From positions 62,001 through 126,000 of the forward strand of contig JADGJC010000028.1 of the NCBI GenBank assembly GCA_027596075.1: DNA of 64,000 nucleotides, given 5' to 3'. Made by a program: the position numbers and the translations under genes. This document shows, piece by piece, positions 1-10,677 of this stretch. Under the pieces are notes generated by a model. The model made no database searches. It had not been told where the DNA came from and saw only the letters and a program-made list of their open reading frames with translations. Numbering within the stretch: position 1 is the first letter of the stretch; every line of letters begins with the position of its first letter. The stretch comes from Rhizophlyctis rosea. Its lineage: Eukaryota; Chytridiomycota; Chytridiomycetes; Rhizophlyctidales; Rhizophlyctidaceae.

Positions 1-1306
1 CTATGCCATCTCGGTGGAGTCTATAGTTGGAGAACGCAAAAGTGAGCATTATGGCAAAAAGTATCCAAACGAGCTGAAGTAAAGAAGGGCTAAGTTCTTA
101 CCTCGTGGCACTTCACTTCCCCGCGGGTATCTTGCCCCAAGTGTGAAGAAGTCCAATGGTCAAGATGTGTGCAACATGGACCGACGAAAGACTTGTTTAG
201 GGCAGTAGGGCACGGGGGTGGAATACGAGTGAAGGAGAAGAAGAACTGAAACAGGAATTTGGTGATCATTTATTTGGCTGTAGGCAATCCGCGGTCGTGT
301 GACTCGGTGGCTCATGGCTTAGCTAATGTGGCTGGTAAGGGTGCAACAAGGTCCACTGCTTGACCACTTGAAATGATAATCCAATCCGAATATCTGATTC
401 TGACAATGCATTTTCGAGGACAAATGCGGGTGGGGGCAGTTGTTAAGCTTGACAGTGCATGTGCTGAATAAGCCGGGCTAAAGCATCTGGCCGATGGAGC
501 ATGGAGACCAATCAGCATCAATTGTACTGTCAGTTCTTCCTTGCGCTGATACATCAGTATGCTCAATGAGCACACTACCTTCATAGGCGAATACTCTCAT
601 GTCAGCTGACGACTTTGATAAGGTGGACAAATGCTCGACACCACCATTTTGTACTTCTCTTTCTGTCGGAGTAGGAGGCGACATGCAGCAATCCAATCAC
701 AACTGGAACGTCCGTTTACATTACCAATCTGAACTTCAAAGTACATCAATTTCCTATCTGTCGGCTTGCACGTCTGTCCGCCAGACTTCCATCCCTGGTG
801 TATAGTTTACTCTATGCAATATCTGGGCCCCCTGCGATCCCCCCCAACTCCAATCTACCTACTTCCCAATCCCAACCGTGCCCCTCTCCCATTTTCCTTT
901 CCTGACCGACAGTGGCGTTCCATTGAGACCGTGGATCTGGGTCACACACAACCGCAACTCGTCCGAAATCTTCCACGACTTTAGGGATTATGTAGTTGTA
1001 GCGATCTACTCGGTCGCTGAGTTTGGAATGAGACCACTTGCGTGTACATCGACAAACGAAGGGCGAGGTAGGAACGGAGTAGTCGTGGATAGAGTTGTCA
1101 GCGTACATATCATCAGATTGTGAAGGGACCAAGACGGGGGAAGCTTCTGCACTTTCTGCGGCGTAAGCATAAAGAGCCTCCCCTTCTTGCAAAGTGCCGT
1201 GATGTTATTGCATGCATCAATAGGCGACTGCAACACATTCCCAATCGCGCCGAGCGACCTCACATCCATCCCGCCAAAAAGACTTGTCATGCTGTAGTCC
1301 CCAGCC
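1..1306. other. No confident gene
   Basis: I find no recognisable gene start or family here. Between about 812 and 1306 the minus strand holds open stretches in two frames that could be 3' exons of the HET-like gene at 1307-2011. A donor-like GTAAGG begins at 1310, and a plausible 52-nt intron would rejoin the minus strand at 1258. I could not settle the splice pattern. From 1 to 800 there are only short unrelated open frames. Confidence 0.4.
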
Positions 1307-2011
1307 TTACCACTGAGCATCGATGGCGAGACACAATGCCTCCGTGACGTCAATGTCATATACTGCAGGAAGGGAGTCTAAACACTTGACAAGTCCCTTA
1401 CTGAAGTACACCAGATCTTGCTGATAATACGATTTTCGGGATGCACTAAGAGTCAGAGCTTTCCACAGCATCCAATTCCTACCCCACCGCAAACCGTCGA
1501 TTGAACCTTGCACAGTCTCCATCACCGCCCCCGACTCCATAAGCTCGTGCTCGCCCTCGAAAACCAGCCGGTTTGACAAAATCGCCTCTTGGATGCTCCA
1601 CCTCCTAGTCATCCACCCCGCTTCCAACAACTTCCCCCGATCCCCTCCGCCAATCACCACCGTCACTTTCGCCGCCACATAGACCTTGCACATCGCATAC
1701 GTAGAATCCCGAATAGCGAACTTGTTGGACTGGTCCACGCACAGGATGTCAATCCAAAGATGAGTGGTAGCTGGGTTGGCTAGCGCAAGAACACAGTCGG
1801 CGGCTTTTTGAACCCTCTCGACGCCCCGGGGAAGGAGTTGCTGGTTGTTGTCGTGAGAGTCGTGCGAGGGCCACAAGTGGGATATTGCGGCAAAGGAGAC
1901 TTCCCGTTGTTCTTGGCCGTAGCGTCAGCGGAATGAGTCGATGTTCTTGGTGGTGATGTTGAAGAGCTTCAGCTCCCAAGCCCAATTGACAGGATCAGGC
2001 GATGTGGTCAT
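1307..2011 (-). pseudogene. HET-domain-like gene with an in-frame stop
   Basis: Reading from an ATG at 2011, the minus strand encodes the order of conserved blocks seen in fungal heterokaryon-incompatibility (HET, PF06985) domains: an N-terminal KLFNITTKNID-like block, FAAISHLW (HET: YaiLSHrWG), LWIDILCVDQ (HET: WIDalCInQ) and RRWSIQEAIL (HET: RaWTlQE). The frame is interrupted once, by TGA at 1925-1927 (codon 29), between the first two blocks. No GT...AG pair around it offers a simple intron. Downstream the frame is open to 1307, where TGG-TAA overlaps a good donor (GTAAGG at 1310), so the gene probably continued into 812-1306. HET proteins mediate non-self recognition and cell death in filamentous ascomycetes; function here is unknown. 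It could be a young pseudogene, a sequencing error, or a gene starting after the stop and lacking the first block. Confidence 0.6.
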
Positions 2012-2862
2012 TACGGGGGATACTGGAATGGTAAATTTTCCAAAGATGGACTGTTTGAAAGTTGAACGAATGCAAAGTGGATTTGCGGGCGACGGGGATT
2101 GGCAGCTCCGATGATGAGAAAAGTAGAAGTGTGCTCACTGGAAATGAGCTTTTGTGGTATATATAAAACCTGCCGACCAGCATCCATCATATTTATGACC
2201 CTTGGCATCAGTATGGAAAAAATGCAATTTTTTCGCCAAATACCAGACTTGGCGAGTTTGGCGCTCTTGGAAAACTGCAACATGAGCAACACATCATGGA
2301 AGTGCGAAAATATTGCTCAAGAACTCAGACCACAGGAATCAAGAAACAGGAGCCCACATGTGGGGGGAAGCCCCCTCCGCTGCGCATCCAAAACTCTCGC
2401 ATGACGCGAGACACAAGGCTGGTTTATAGATGTCTCCCACATCCCTCTATTACTCGTTGGGTGACGTTGCATACATACAATCTATGCGGGTCGCATAAAG
2501 TAATGGAATAAGTATGTATGTTTTGTGCTTATCGAAGCCACCCCATTTCGTGAATTCTTCAACGGTCATTCATCCACACGTCGCTTATCCCTTCCAGGAG
2601 CCGTTCTCTGCCACTTCTCGAACCGTTCCATCTCACCGCAATACCCATTGCAACCGCCCGCCCCGATCCTCCACGACAACATCAATATATCGTTTAAGGG
2701 GTCCCGCAACTTTAATTCGGAAAATTGCCATTCTTCTCATGTTGAAATCTCCAATGTTGAGAAACTGTTGAATGCACTCGACAACCGTAAGGGAAGGATA
2801 TGACTGATATATTGAGGATGAAAGATACAATGATATGGATGATGTAAAAAAGTGCGCACTGC
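2012..2862. other. Intergenic, no gene seen
   Basis: Lies between the HET-like gene start and the 3' end of TMA7. A TATA-like tract (TATATATA) near 2158-2166 sits about 150 bp upstream of the HET-like ATG and could serve it. No coding signal recognised. Confidence 0.4.
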
Positions 2863-3338
<476 letters not shown>

Positions 3339-3617
3339 GTTGGCTCGAATTCGTACCGGCTATTGGAAACGGCGAAGTGTGAAAAGTGGGAGAAGCCATT
3401 CAGGGTGGGTCCAAAGTCGTCTCGGCTGAGGTGGCTCATCTTGGGCTTGATAAACCAAGCCCGGTACCACCATTATCGTAAGCAAGCCGCGAAATTGGTG
3501 CGGCAGATGGCAAATGGATGGCAAATGGCCTTCCCATGGCATTCCGTGAAGTTGGAAACCCTCTCCTACCTTTTGTTCACACAAAACCTGAATTTGGTTC
3601 AAAAATTGGGCATAGGA
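3339..3617. promoter_or_regulatory. Shared divergent promoter region
   Basis: The 279 bp between the TMA7 and SLC4-like start codons must hold both promoters. I see no clear TATA box or other specific motif. Confidence 0.4.
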
Positions 3618-5549
3618 ATGGACGCTGGGATAGGGAAACGGGTAAGAAGACCTCCTTTCACGGCTATAAGGGAGGAGGTTGCTCTACGTATCCCTCTATA
3701 TCTCGGCGACTGGGTCGACGGGTTCAAGAACAAAAAGGTTCTGGCCGCCGCTATCTATATATGTGAGCCTGTCTTTGTTTACTTCCCATAAAACCTAGAG
3801 TTTACTTCTCTGACACTGCTTCTCCAAAATTTAGTCTTCGCCTCCATAACACCCGCTATCACCTTCGGCTTCCTTCTAGACGATCGAACAAACCATGCAG
3901 TTGGCGTACTAGAAGTGCTGTTCTCCACCTCCCTCTGCGGTATCATATATTCCATCCTCTCTGGCCAGGCGCTGACAATTGTTGGTGTGACGGGTCCTAT
4001 ATCCATTTTCACCATCACTGTATATACCGTGGCTAACACTATTGGAATACCCTTTCTTCCTTTCCTTTCCGTTACAACGCTATGGGCTGCTGCAATGCAT
4101 GTGGCGTTGGCGGTTGCCAATGCGTGTGAGCTTGTCAAACTAGTGACAAGGTTTGCGTGTGAGGTGTTCGGGTGTTTAATTGCGCTGGTAAGTCTGGGAC
4201 GGAGTTGCATGTACATGGATCACCAGTTTGTATTGACATGGTTATTCATTTAGGTCTACCTTTACAGCGGAATACGTGAGATAGTACGAGGATTCCAAGA
4301 TGGGACCATGGAAGTAGGCCTCCTGTCTCTTGTTTTTGCAATCGGAACATGTTGGGCAGGACACTTTATGGCCAACGCACGACATTGGCACGTACTGCAT
4401 AGGTGGACAAAATCCCTCATTGCAGACTACGCAATCCCCTTGTCCGTCATCCTAGCCACCGTCCTATCTGTGGTCATATCCAGGATCCACCACTCTGGCC
4501 TCGACCGCCTAGTAGTCCCATCAGACAAACCCTTCCTCACAACCACCAATGGTCGCTCATGGCTCCCCGACTACACCTCCCTACCCACATGGGCAATCTT
4601 CGCCGCCATCATCCCAGCAGCAATCCTGACCGTCCTAATCTTCTTCGACCACAACGTCTCCTCCCTCCTGGCCCAAAGATCCGATCACAACCTCAAAAAA
4701 CCCTCCGCATACAACTACGACTTCTTAATAGTGGGTCTCTCCATGATTCCCTGCGCCCTTCTTGGCCTCCCCGTAGCTCATGGTCTAATCCCCCAAGCAC
4801 CCCTCCACGTCCGTGCTCTTGCTAAGATCCGCCGTGTCCCTGCACCAGACGGCAGCGGCCAACATATTGAAGTGTGGGAGAAAGTCGCCGAGCAACGTCT
4901 ATCATCTTTAGGACAAAGTGTGCTCATCCTCATCTGCCTGATACCCGCAGTCTTGAATCTCGTCGGACAAATTCCACGCGCCGTCTTAGCAGGCTTGTTC
5001 CTTTACATGGGGATCGCCTCCTTCCACAACAACCAATTCGTCCAACGTGTCATCCTCCTCTTTGTTGTCGATCCAACTCACGCTGTGTTTCCACTCTCCC
5101 GTCACGTATCGCTTAAATCCTGTCATAAACTCACGCTGGTCCAGATTGTTGCTCTGATTGCTACATTCGCGATTACAGAATCAGATAATGCTGTGGCGCT
5201 GACGTTCCCTCTCTTCATCGCTGCGCTGATACCAATCAGAGTGTGGTTTCTGCCCTGGTGGTGTGGACGGAGGGAACTGGCAATCTTAGATGCGGATGAT
5301 AGTGTCACGATTGCGGATGAGGATGGGTCTGATTTGGAGGGGTCGACTGAGGGAGAGACGGATGTGGTCGTTGCGGGGCAGATGGGGAGTGCTGGATATG
5401 ATGGTGTTGGGGCTGGTGTGGGAATACATAGCGTTGAGGAGATTGCTTTGGAGGTTGGTGGTGGTGAGAATGAAAGTGGGGTTTCACTGCAGGAGAGAAG
5501 GAAGGCGGAAAAGGAGAAGGAGTTGGGTTCAGATGTTCATTCGCCTTAG
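3618..5549 (+). CDS. SLC4/Bor1-family anion (borate/bicarbonate) transporter
   Basis: join(3618..3762,3835..4187,4254..5549), 597 residues. The start MDAGIGKRV is the last Met before the family's N-terminal block (PPFTAIREEVALRIPLYLGDW, as in PF.GI..D...R.P.Y.SDW of Bor1). SPLICED sequence then gives FFASITPAITFGFLLDD, SGQALTIVGVTGP and a series of hydrophobic segments typical of the HCO3- transporter fold, including the GLPVAHGLIPQAPLHVRAL block and a final FPLFIAALIPIRVW helix. The C-terminal 80 residues are acidic, glycine-rich and probably cytosolic. Fungal members are plasma-membrane borate or anion exporters; substrate here is inferred only from family. The large N-terminal cytosolic domain of animal SLC4 proteins is absent, as in yeast Bor1. 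Confidence 0.9.
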
Positions 5550-5829
5550 TGTGATTTTGCTACATGTATATTGTTTTTTAGTTGTTGTTAGAACCAGTGT
5601 CAGAGCGACCGGTGCAGCCTTATTTCCATATGTATTTCACTACATAATATATTGCCTTATATGTTGCAAGTTCCTGCGTATCTCTCCATCAACTGCAGCA
5701 TCACAGTGGAAACCGATGTAACTCCAATTACAGATTATATCAAGTTCATCTCCATTTCCGGGTGGAGACGGAAAGGGCACATATTGACGCCAGTATCGGC
5801 ACTATTTCGTCAGGTATATATCCCAAGTA

Positions 5830-7350
5830 TTACTGATCTAACCGACACCTAAAGGCAAACTCCTCACAAACATCCGTTAGCGCCGTCTCCAAGACCCTTT
5901 GTCGTTGGTTCTCCGCCCACTTCGCCAACCTCTTACTAGCCCCCTTCGCGCTCTCATTCCCTCCCTGCCCACCCACCGCTGGCGCCGCATCCCGCATCAG
6001 ATCATCCTCCCGCTCATGAACGACGCTCTGCGATAATGTCGACGCGACATGAATGGCATCGTCGGCGACGAGGAGGACAAAGTATTGAACGTGGGGTTGT
6101 TCGTCGAAGAGAAGGGATGTTACTTTTATTGTGTAAGGTTGGACTACTAGGAAGACGGATTGGGAGTTCGGGTGGGTGGTTGTTGGGGAGGTTGGGGAGT
6201 CGTTGAGGGCGTTGGTATCGGCGAGTTTTTGGAGACGTTCTACTGTGGCCTGTTTGATGCGATGTTAGCAGATGATGAAGCAAAATTGCAGATGTATGTT
6301 TTTCACACTTGCCTCTACCAAAGCGACAGCCTCCTCCAATGTTGATGCAACTTTAGGCACAGGGTCCTTCACGCTGTTCACTATCACCTTCTCACATAGG
6401 GTAACTGCATTGCCAAGCCACATTTCCGAAACCGTCGATTGAAGGAAATCATGAAGTAGGTCAAGATTCTCGCCACCCGCCGCTTCTGCGCAGAACCATA
6501 CTGTGATAGTTGACGCGAAGAGCGAAAGATTGTTTCCTCGAAGATACAGACCACCCCCGCCTCCGTGAGGGGAGATGGGCGGCGCGATAGTGTCAACAAA
6601 CGTTTGACCGAGTTTTGTTAGGTCCGTGCCTATATTCGCGCGATTTCAGAAAAATACTCTTCGTGATGACTATTCGCATGAAGCTTTACCAATTTTGCCA
6701 ATCTGTTCACGGTTAACATTCGTGATGATTCCTTTCACCGACTCGTTTTCCGATACGGCCTTGGCTGTCTCCACTGCCATGGCACGCGCCGTTACAAGAC
6801 TAGTACTTGCCACGGCGCTGACCTTCGCCGCCTGAGACCACAGACTACCCCATAAGCTGCCCTCGCCTTGCTGTTGCTTTGTCGGGGAGAGAGGTTGTGA
6901 CAGGGCAACTTGTGGCTTTGCCGCAGCAGCGGCCGGTGAAGCATTTACTGCTGGAGGCCTATTGGCAGGTGACTGAGGAGCTTCCTGACGGCTACTCGGC
7001 CTGGAAGTAGGCTGACTGGTCGGCTTTGGAGGAGTGGCGCCGGGTGCTCCGCTTGGGGTTTCAGGTAAGGTGTATGGAGCAGTTGGCGGTGGTGGGAGGG
7101 GTTGTTGCTGCGCAGCGGACGGTGGTGGTGTAGATGCTGCAGGAGCGTCCAGTTCGTTCAGAAAGCTTAGGACATCTTGAGTTGACGCGGCGGGGGCGGA
7201 AGAAGTGGCCGCGGTTTGGGGCGCAAGATTGTCCAACTCATCCAGAAACCTGTGAAGATGAAGGATTTAGGGACCAAATGCACAGTTGACTTTCTTTAAA
7301 CACGCGACTTACTGCAAAACCTCCTGATGTGCGCTGCCTCCTGTTGCCAT
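5830..7350 (-). CDS. MTC1: MTC1 (maintenance of telomere capping 1) family protein
   Basis: complement(join(5830..6249,6313..6629,6690..7249,7313..7350)), 444 residues. An N-terminal FLDELD motif precedes a long Pro/Ala/Ser/Gln low-complexity region (about residues 30-150), then GSLWGSLWSQAAKVSAVA, as in the SxWGS block of fungal Mtc1 (DUF5427 type). Further family landmarks are TFVDTIAPPISP, a central structured region, and a C-terminal KWAENQRQRVLETAL block matching the conserved WA.....L end. Exon phases are consistent. The third intron in gene order (6250-6312) is GC-AG with a textbook GCTAAC branch site. The biochemical role of the family is unclear; yeast Mtc1 is linked genetically to telomere capping and localises to early secretory membranes. 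Assignment rests on motif order, not a search. Confidence 0.75.
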
Positions 7351-9363
7351 TAGAGTTATGGCCGTTGAAGTGACAGTAAGTACGCAATGTGTTTGTAGGT
7401 GGAAGAGGATGGGAAAGTGGTGAAGTTGTGAGGGTTTCAAAGGACTTGGCGTGGCGCGACTTCGAGCCAGCTTGAAGTTCGACGCGGGCCAACGTGGTCA
7501 GTCATCTTCCTCCCATTTCCCTTCCCAAAGGTTACCAATCGCAAAGTATTTACTCAGGTCTAATACCTATCACGGACCTCTGAAAGGTCAGATCCAAATC
7601 GACACACGCGTCAACACCAAGGCATAATGTATTTACAGTGAAGTTCGGCGCCTACTTGCCTCAGTTTAACTCTTTCCCTCACTTAGGGTTAAGCCGAAAA
7701 GCAAGTCAAAGGGCACTCCCAAAGCGTCTCCAGCCACCCCTTCCGCCAAACGACTAAAGGTGTCATCCTATCGAAGACATCCAGACTTGGAACCACGTCT
7801 GACTTTCCCCTTCCTTGAATAGCTAGAAGACGGTTCTTCCGTTGACGTTCTTGAACCGTCCGAACCAGGTCTTCCCGAACCAATCGCCAGCCTTGAAGTC
7901 TCCCGCCTCAATAAACCTTTCAAGAATCCAAACTACTCCACTCCCAAAAAGTTCAAGAATTTGAAACAAATCGCTACATTGGAGAAGGCACAGACGAATG
8001 ATGTGAACTTTCCAACGTGTAGGTGTCCAATGCATACAAACATTTAACACGGTGTTCTTATCGAAAGCACTGTATCACACAGATTGGAACATCGAATCCC
8101 CACCGTCTCTCATCCCCCAGAAAAAGTATTGTGACATAACGGGCTTGGAGGTACACCTACGCAATCGCTTGCAGCGATTCATTCTTGGCACAAACCGGCT
8201 CATCAAACTGGACAGGCCCCATACACCGATCCCAAAACAGGATTGAGATACCATAACGCGGACGTATACCAATTCATTAAAACGCTGAATCAAAGCACCG
8301 TCCAACAATATCTGGCGATGCGGAATGCGCATGTTGTTTTGAAGTGAGGTATAAAACTCGTCCATCGCTTGCCATGAAGCAGATACCTGTCTGACATCAA
8401 TCAGAACATGCAAGCACCCCACGAGCGGCTTGACCTATACGCGCTCCATAAGTTCGAGGCACAAACTGTTGTGGGCGGTCCAATTTCCGAACGTGGCTGG
8501 TTCCGCTCAGCCGTGACCGAAGCGACATGTTGATGTGGTCACACCTGGACCGCGAGGTAGGAGCAGAACTAATCCGAGGCGGGTGCAGGGACGAACAGAT
8601 TTTCGGCATAACTTCGTTGCTTGATTTCCCGTCCCTCCCCTCATGCTGTAAGCTATCCCTTATGGCGTACCGTCAAAATGCTATAATACACAGAACATAC
8701 TACTCCGCGGCCTCTCCATACCCTTTTCAGGGGATGACGTTTGTCGACTGATGTAACAAGATTTTGACCTCAGAATCCTAAGACCATCCGCAGGGGTGCA
8801 CTTGTAATGGGATGCGGCACTTGCATCGTTGAGGCACACAGAATGCGAGAAGAAGTTGGCTCTGGATGGTCATGCTAAAAGATGGGGAGGCGAGGAAAAT
8901 GCCGGCTTGGTTGTAGTTATCGATGCGGGAATCTTTATCGGTCAATGTTCATGCCACTAGCAAGAGGGACATTTCTAATGACAATTGCGTCCAAAGCGAC
9001 TGGTGAGAATACGGTCTCTGTGCCACCCTTGGAATGCAGCATGCCACCCAATCAACGCGCGTTGTTGATGACTTACAACCAGGCTCTTCAAGTGCTGTCC
9101 TGTTCACTTCACTTTCCTGGAAAATTCCCTTCTTGGTGTCCCCTTCCCAACTTCTACTTCCCAAAGTTTTCCCAGCATTTCGGTCTTCGCAAGCCTATTC
9201 CCTGCGCTGCTGTATCCCCTTCCTCACACCCGCCACCTTCCTTCCTTAAATCTTTTCACTCCCATCTCCCCCTTCCCACCACCAGACCTGCCTCGTTCCT
9301 TGCGCTGTTCAAAAACCTGACCTCTTGTCGACCACGTTTGAGGACGGTAACAATACCAGATCC
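7351..9363. other. Intergenic, possible degraded ORFs
   Basis: About 2 kb between MTC1 and the ArsH-like gene. The minus strand from 8609 to 7689 holds four successive open stretches of 60-115 codons in different frames, which may be remains of a broken gene. I could not match any of them to a family. From 8610 to 9363 the sequence is pyrimidine-rich and only random short frames occur; part of it should be the promoter of the downstream gene. Confidence 0.35.
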
Positions 9364-10245
9364 ATGTTATTCCGGCGCTCACTAGCTTTCGCATTGAACC
9401 ATACTCGCCAGATGTCAAACTACAAACCCTTTCGAGTAACTGGCGACGCAGCATCGACGGATTGGGTGGCTTCACTGGAATTGCGTGGGGCAGAGGCTTT
9501 GGGAAAAGACAAGGAGGTCGTGAAGGTGCTCGTTTTGTACGGCTCCCTTCGCGAAAGGTCATACTCTCGACTCCTGGCCTTTGAGTTCGCTAGAATATTA
9601 GATAGATTGGGGGCTGATGTGCGTGTATTCAACCCGGAAGGCCTTCCCGTCAAAGACGATCGGTCTCAGGATCATCCAAAAGTACGGGAACTGCGAGACC
9701 TTAGCACCTGGTCGGATGCACAAGTTTGGTGTTCACCGGAGCAGCACGGAGCTATAACGGGAGTTTTCAAAAGCCAAATTGATTGGATCCCGTTGCAGTT
9801 GGGATCAGTTCGACCAACACAAGGGAAGACACTGGCGGTTGCGCAAGTCTGTGGGGGGTCGCAGAGTTTTAACACCGTCAACACTCTCCGGCTGCTTGGT
9901 CGTTGGATGCGCATGTTCACCATTCCCAATCAATCATCTGTACCTAAAGCTTGGACGGAATTTACGGACGATGGACGGATGAAGCCTAGTTCATATCGGG
10001 ATCGAGTCGTTGATGTTGCGGAAGAATTGTTCAAGTTCACGGTGTTGCTGAGGGGGCATAGCGAATTTCTGGTGGATCGGTACAGCGAGCGAAAGGAATC
10101 TGAGGAGAAGGGAAGGTTATTGTCGCAGGCAGAGAAGGAGGCGACTAAAACTGGCAAGGTTGATCCCATTGAGGAGACCTCATGGTATGTGCATCCCTAC
10201 CCGCAAATATCTGTGCTTGCTGCTTCCGCCACAATTGTTGTCTAA
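9364..10245 (+). CDS. arsH: ArsH-type NADPH-dependent FMN reductase
   Basis: An intronless frame of 293 codons from ATG 9364. The core matches ArsH closely: [20 protein letters not shown] (flavodoxin-like FMN phosphate loop GSLRxRSxS), [60 protein letters not shown] and [17 protein letters not shown]. ArsH reduces flavin and oxidises trivalent organoarsenicals or quenches oxidants. The first 24 residues are basic and hydrophobic and could be a mitochondrial presequence; Met at 9412 is an alternative start. Near the end, TCATG|GTATGT resembles a donor with an acceptor at about 10271, and splicing there would end the protein at ETS-stop. The encoded end is therefore uncertain by about 20 residues. 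No other ars gene is in the window. Confidence 0.92.
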   Translation: MLFRRSLAFALNHTRQMSNYKPFRVTGDAASTDWVASLELRGAEALGKDKEVVKVLVLYGSLRERSYSRLLAFEFARILDRLGADVRVFNPEGLPVKDDRSQDHPKVRELRDLSTWSDAQVWCSPEQHGAITGVFKSQIDWIPLQLGSVRPTQGKTLAVAQVCGGSQSFNTVNTLRLLGRWMRMFTIPNQSSVPKAWTEFTDDGRMKPSSYRDRVVDVAEELFKFTVLLRGHSEFLVDRYSERKESEEKGRLLSQAEKEATKTGKVDPIEETSWYVHPYPQISVLAASATIVV

Positions 10246-10677
10246 TTGAATGGCAATACTTTACCCCTGCAGAACACACAATTACAGGCGTTGCAAATAG
10301 GCGTAGCTAGTGGTAGAGTCTCTATAGATGTACATAGATCATAGTAGGATACAAAAATCAAAACACTCAAGCAGATTTGCGTCTTGTCGAGTTCAGAGCA
10401 CAACGGTGCTCAATCAAGTCAAGCTATCTCTGATAAGGTGTGGGGTAATTCATGGCCCAGTCCGCCCGTGGCCCACATTCCACCATTCGCAGAACAACCG
10501 GACGAGCCGATTGCCCAATCTTGCATTACAAGCCTTTCCCTCCAACTTCCAAATTGATTAATAAATCCATACCAATTGAAGTATCTTCAAAACACGATTG
10601 ATTTGACTGTACAATGAGGTCCAAATGTTTATGTTCCAAAGTTACTGGATATGTACAAGCCCAAGCGTTGAAAGTTT
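10246..10677. other. Intergenic 3'-3' region
   Basis: Convergent region between the ArsH-like and arrestin-like genes; should hold both terminators. Nothing else recognised. Confidence 0.5.
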
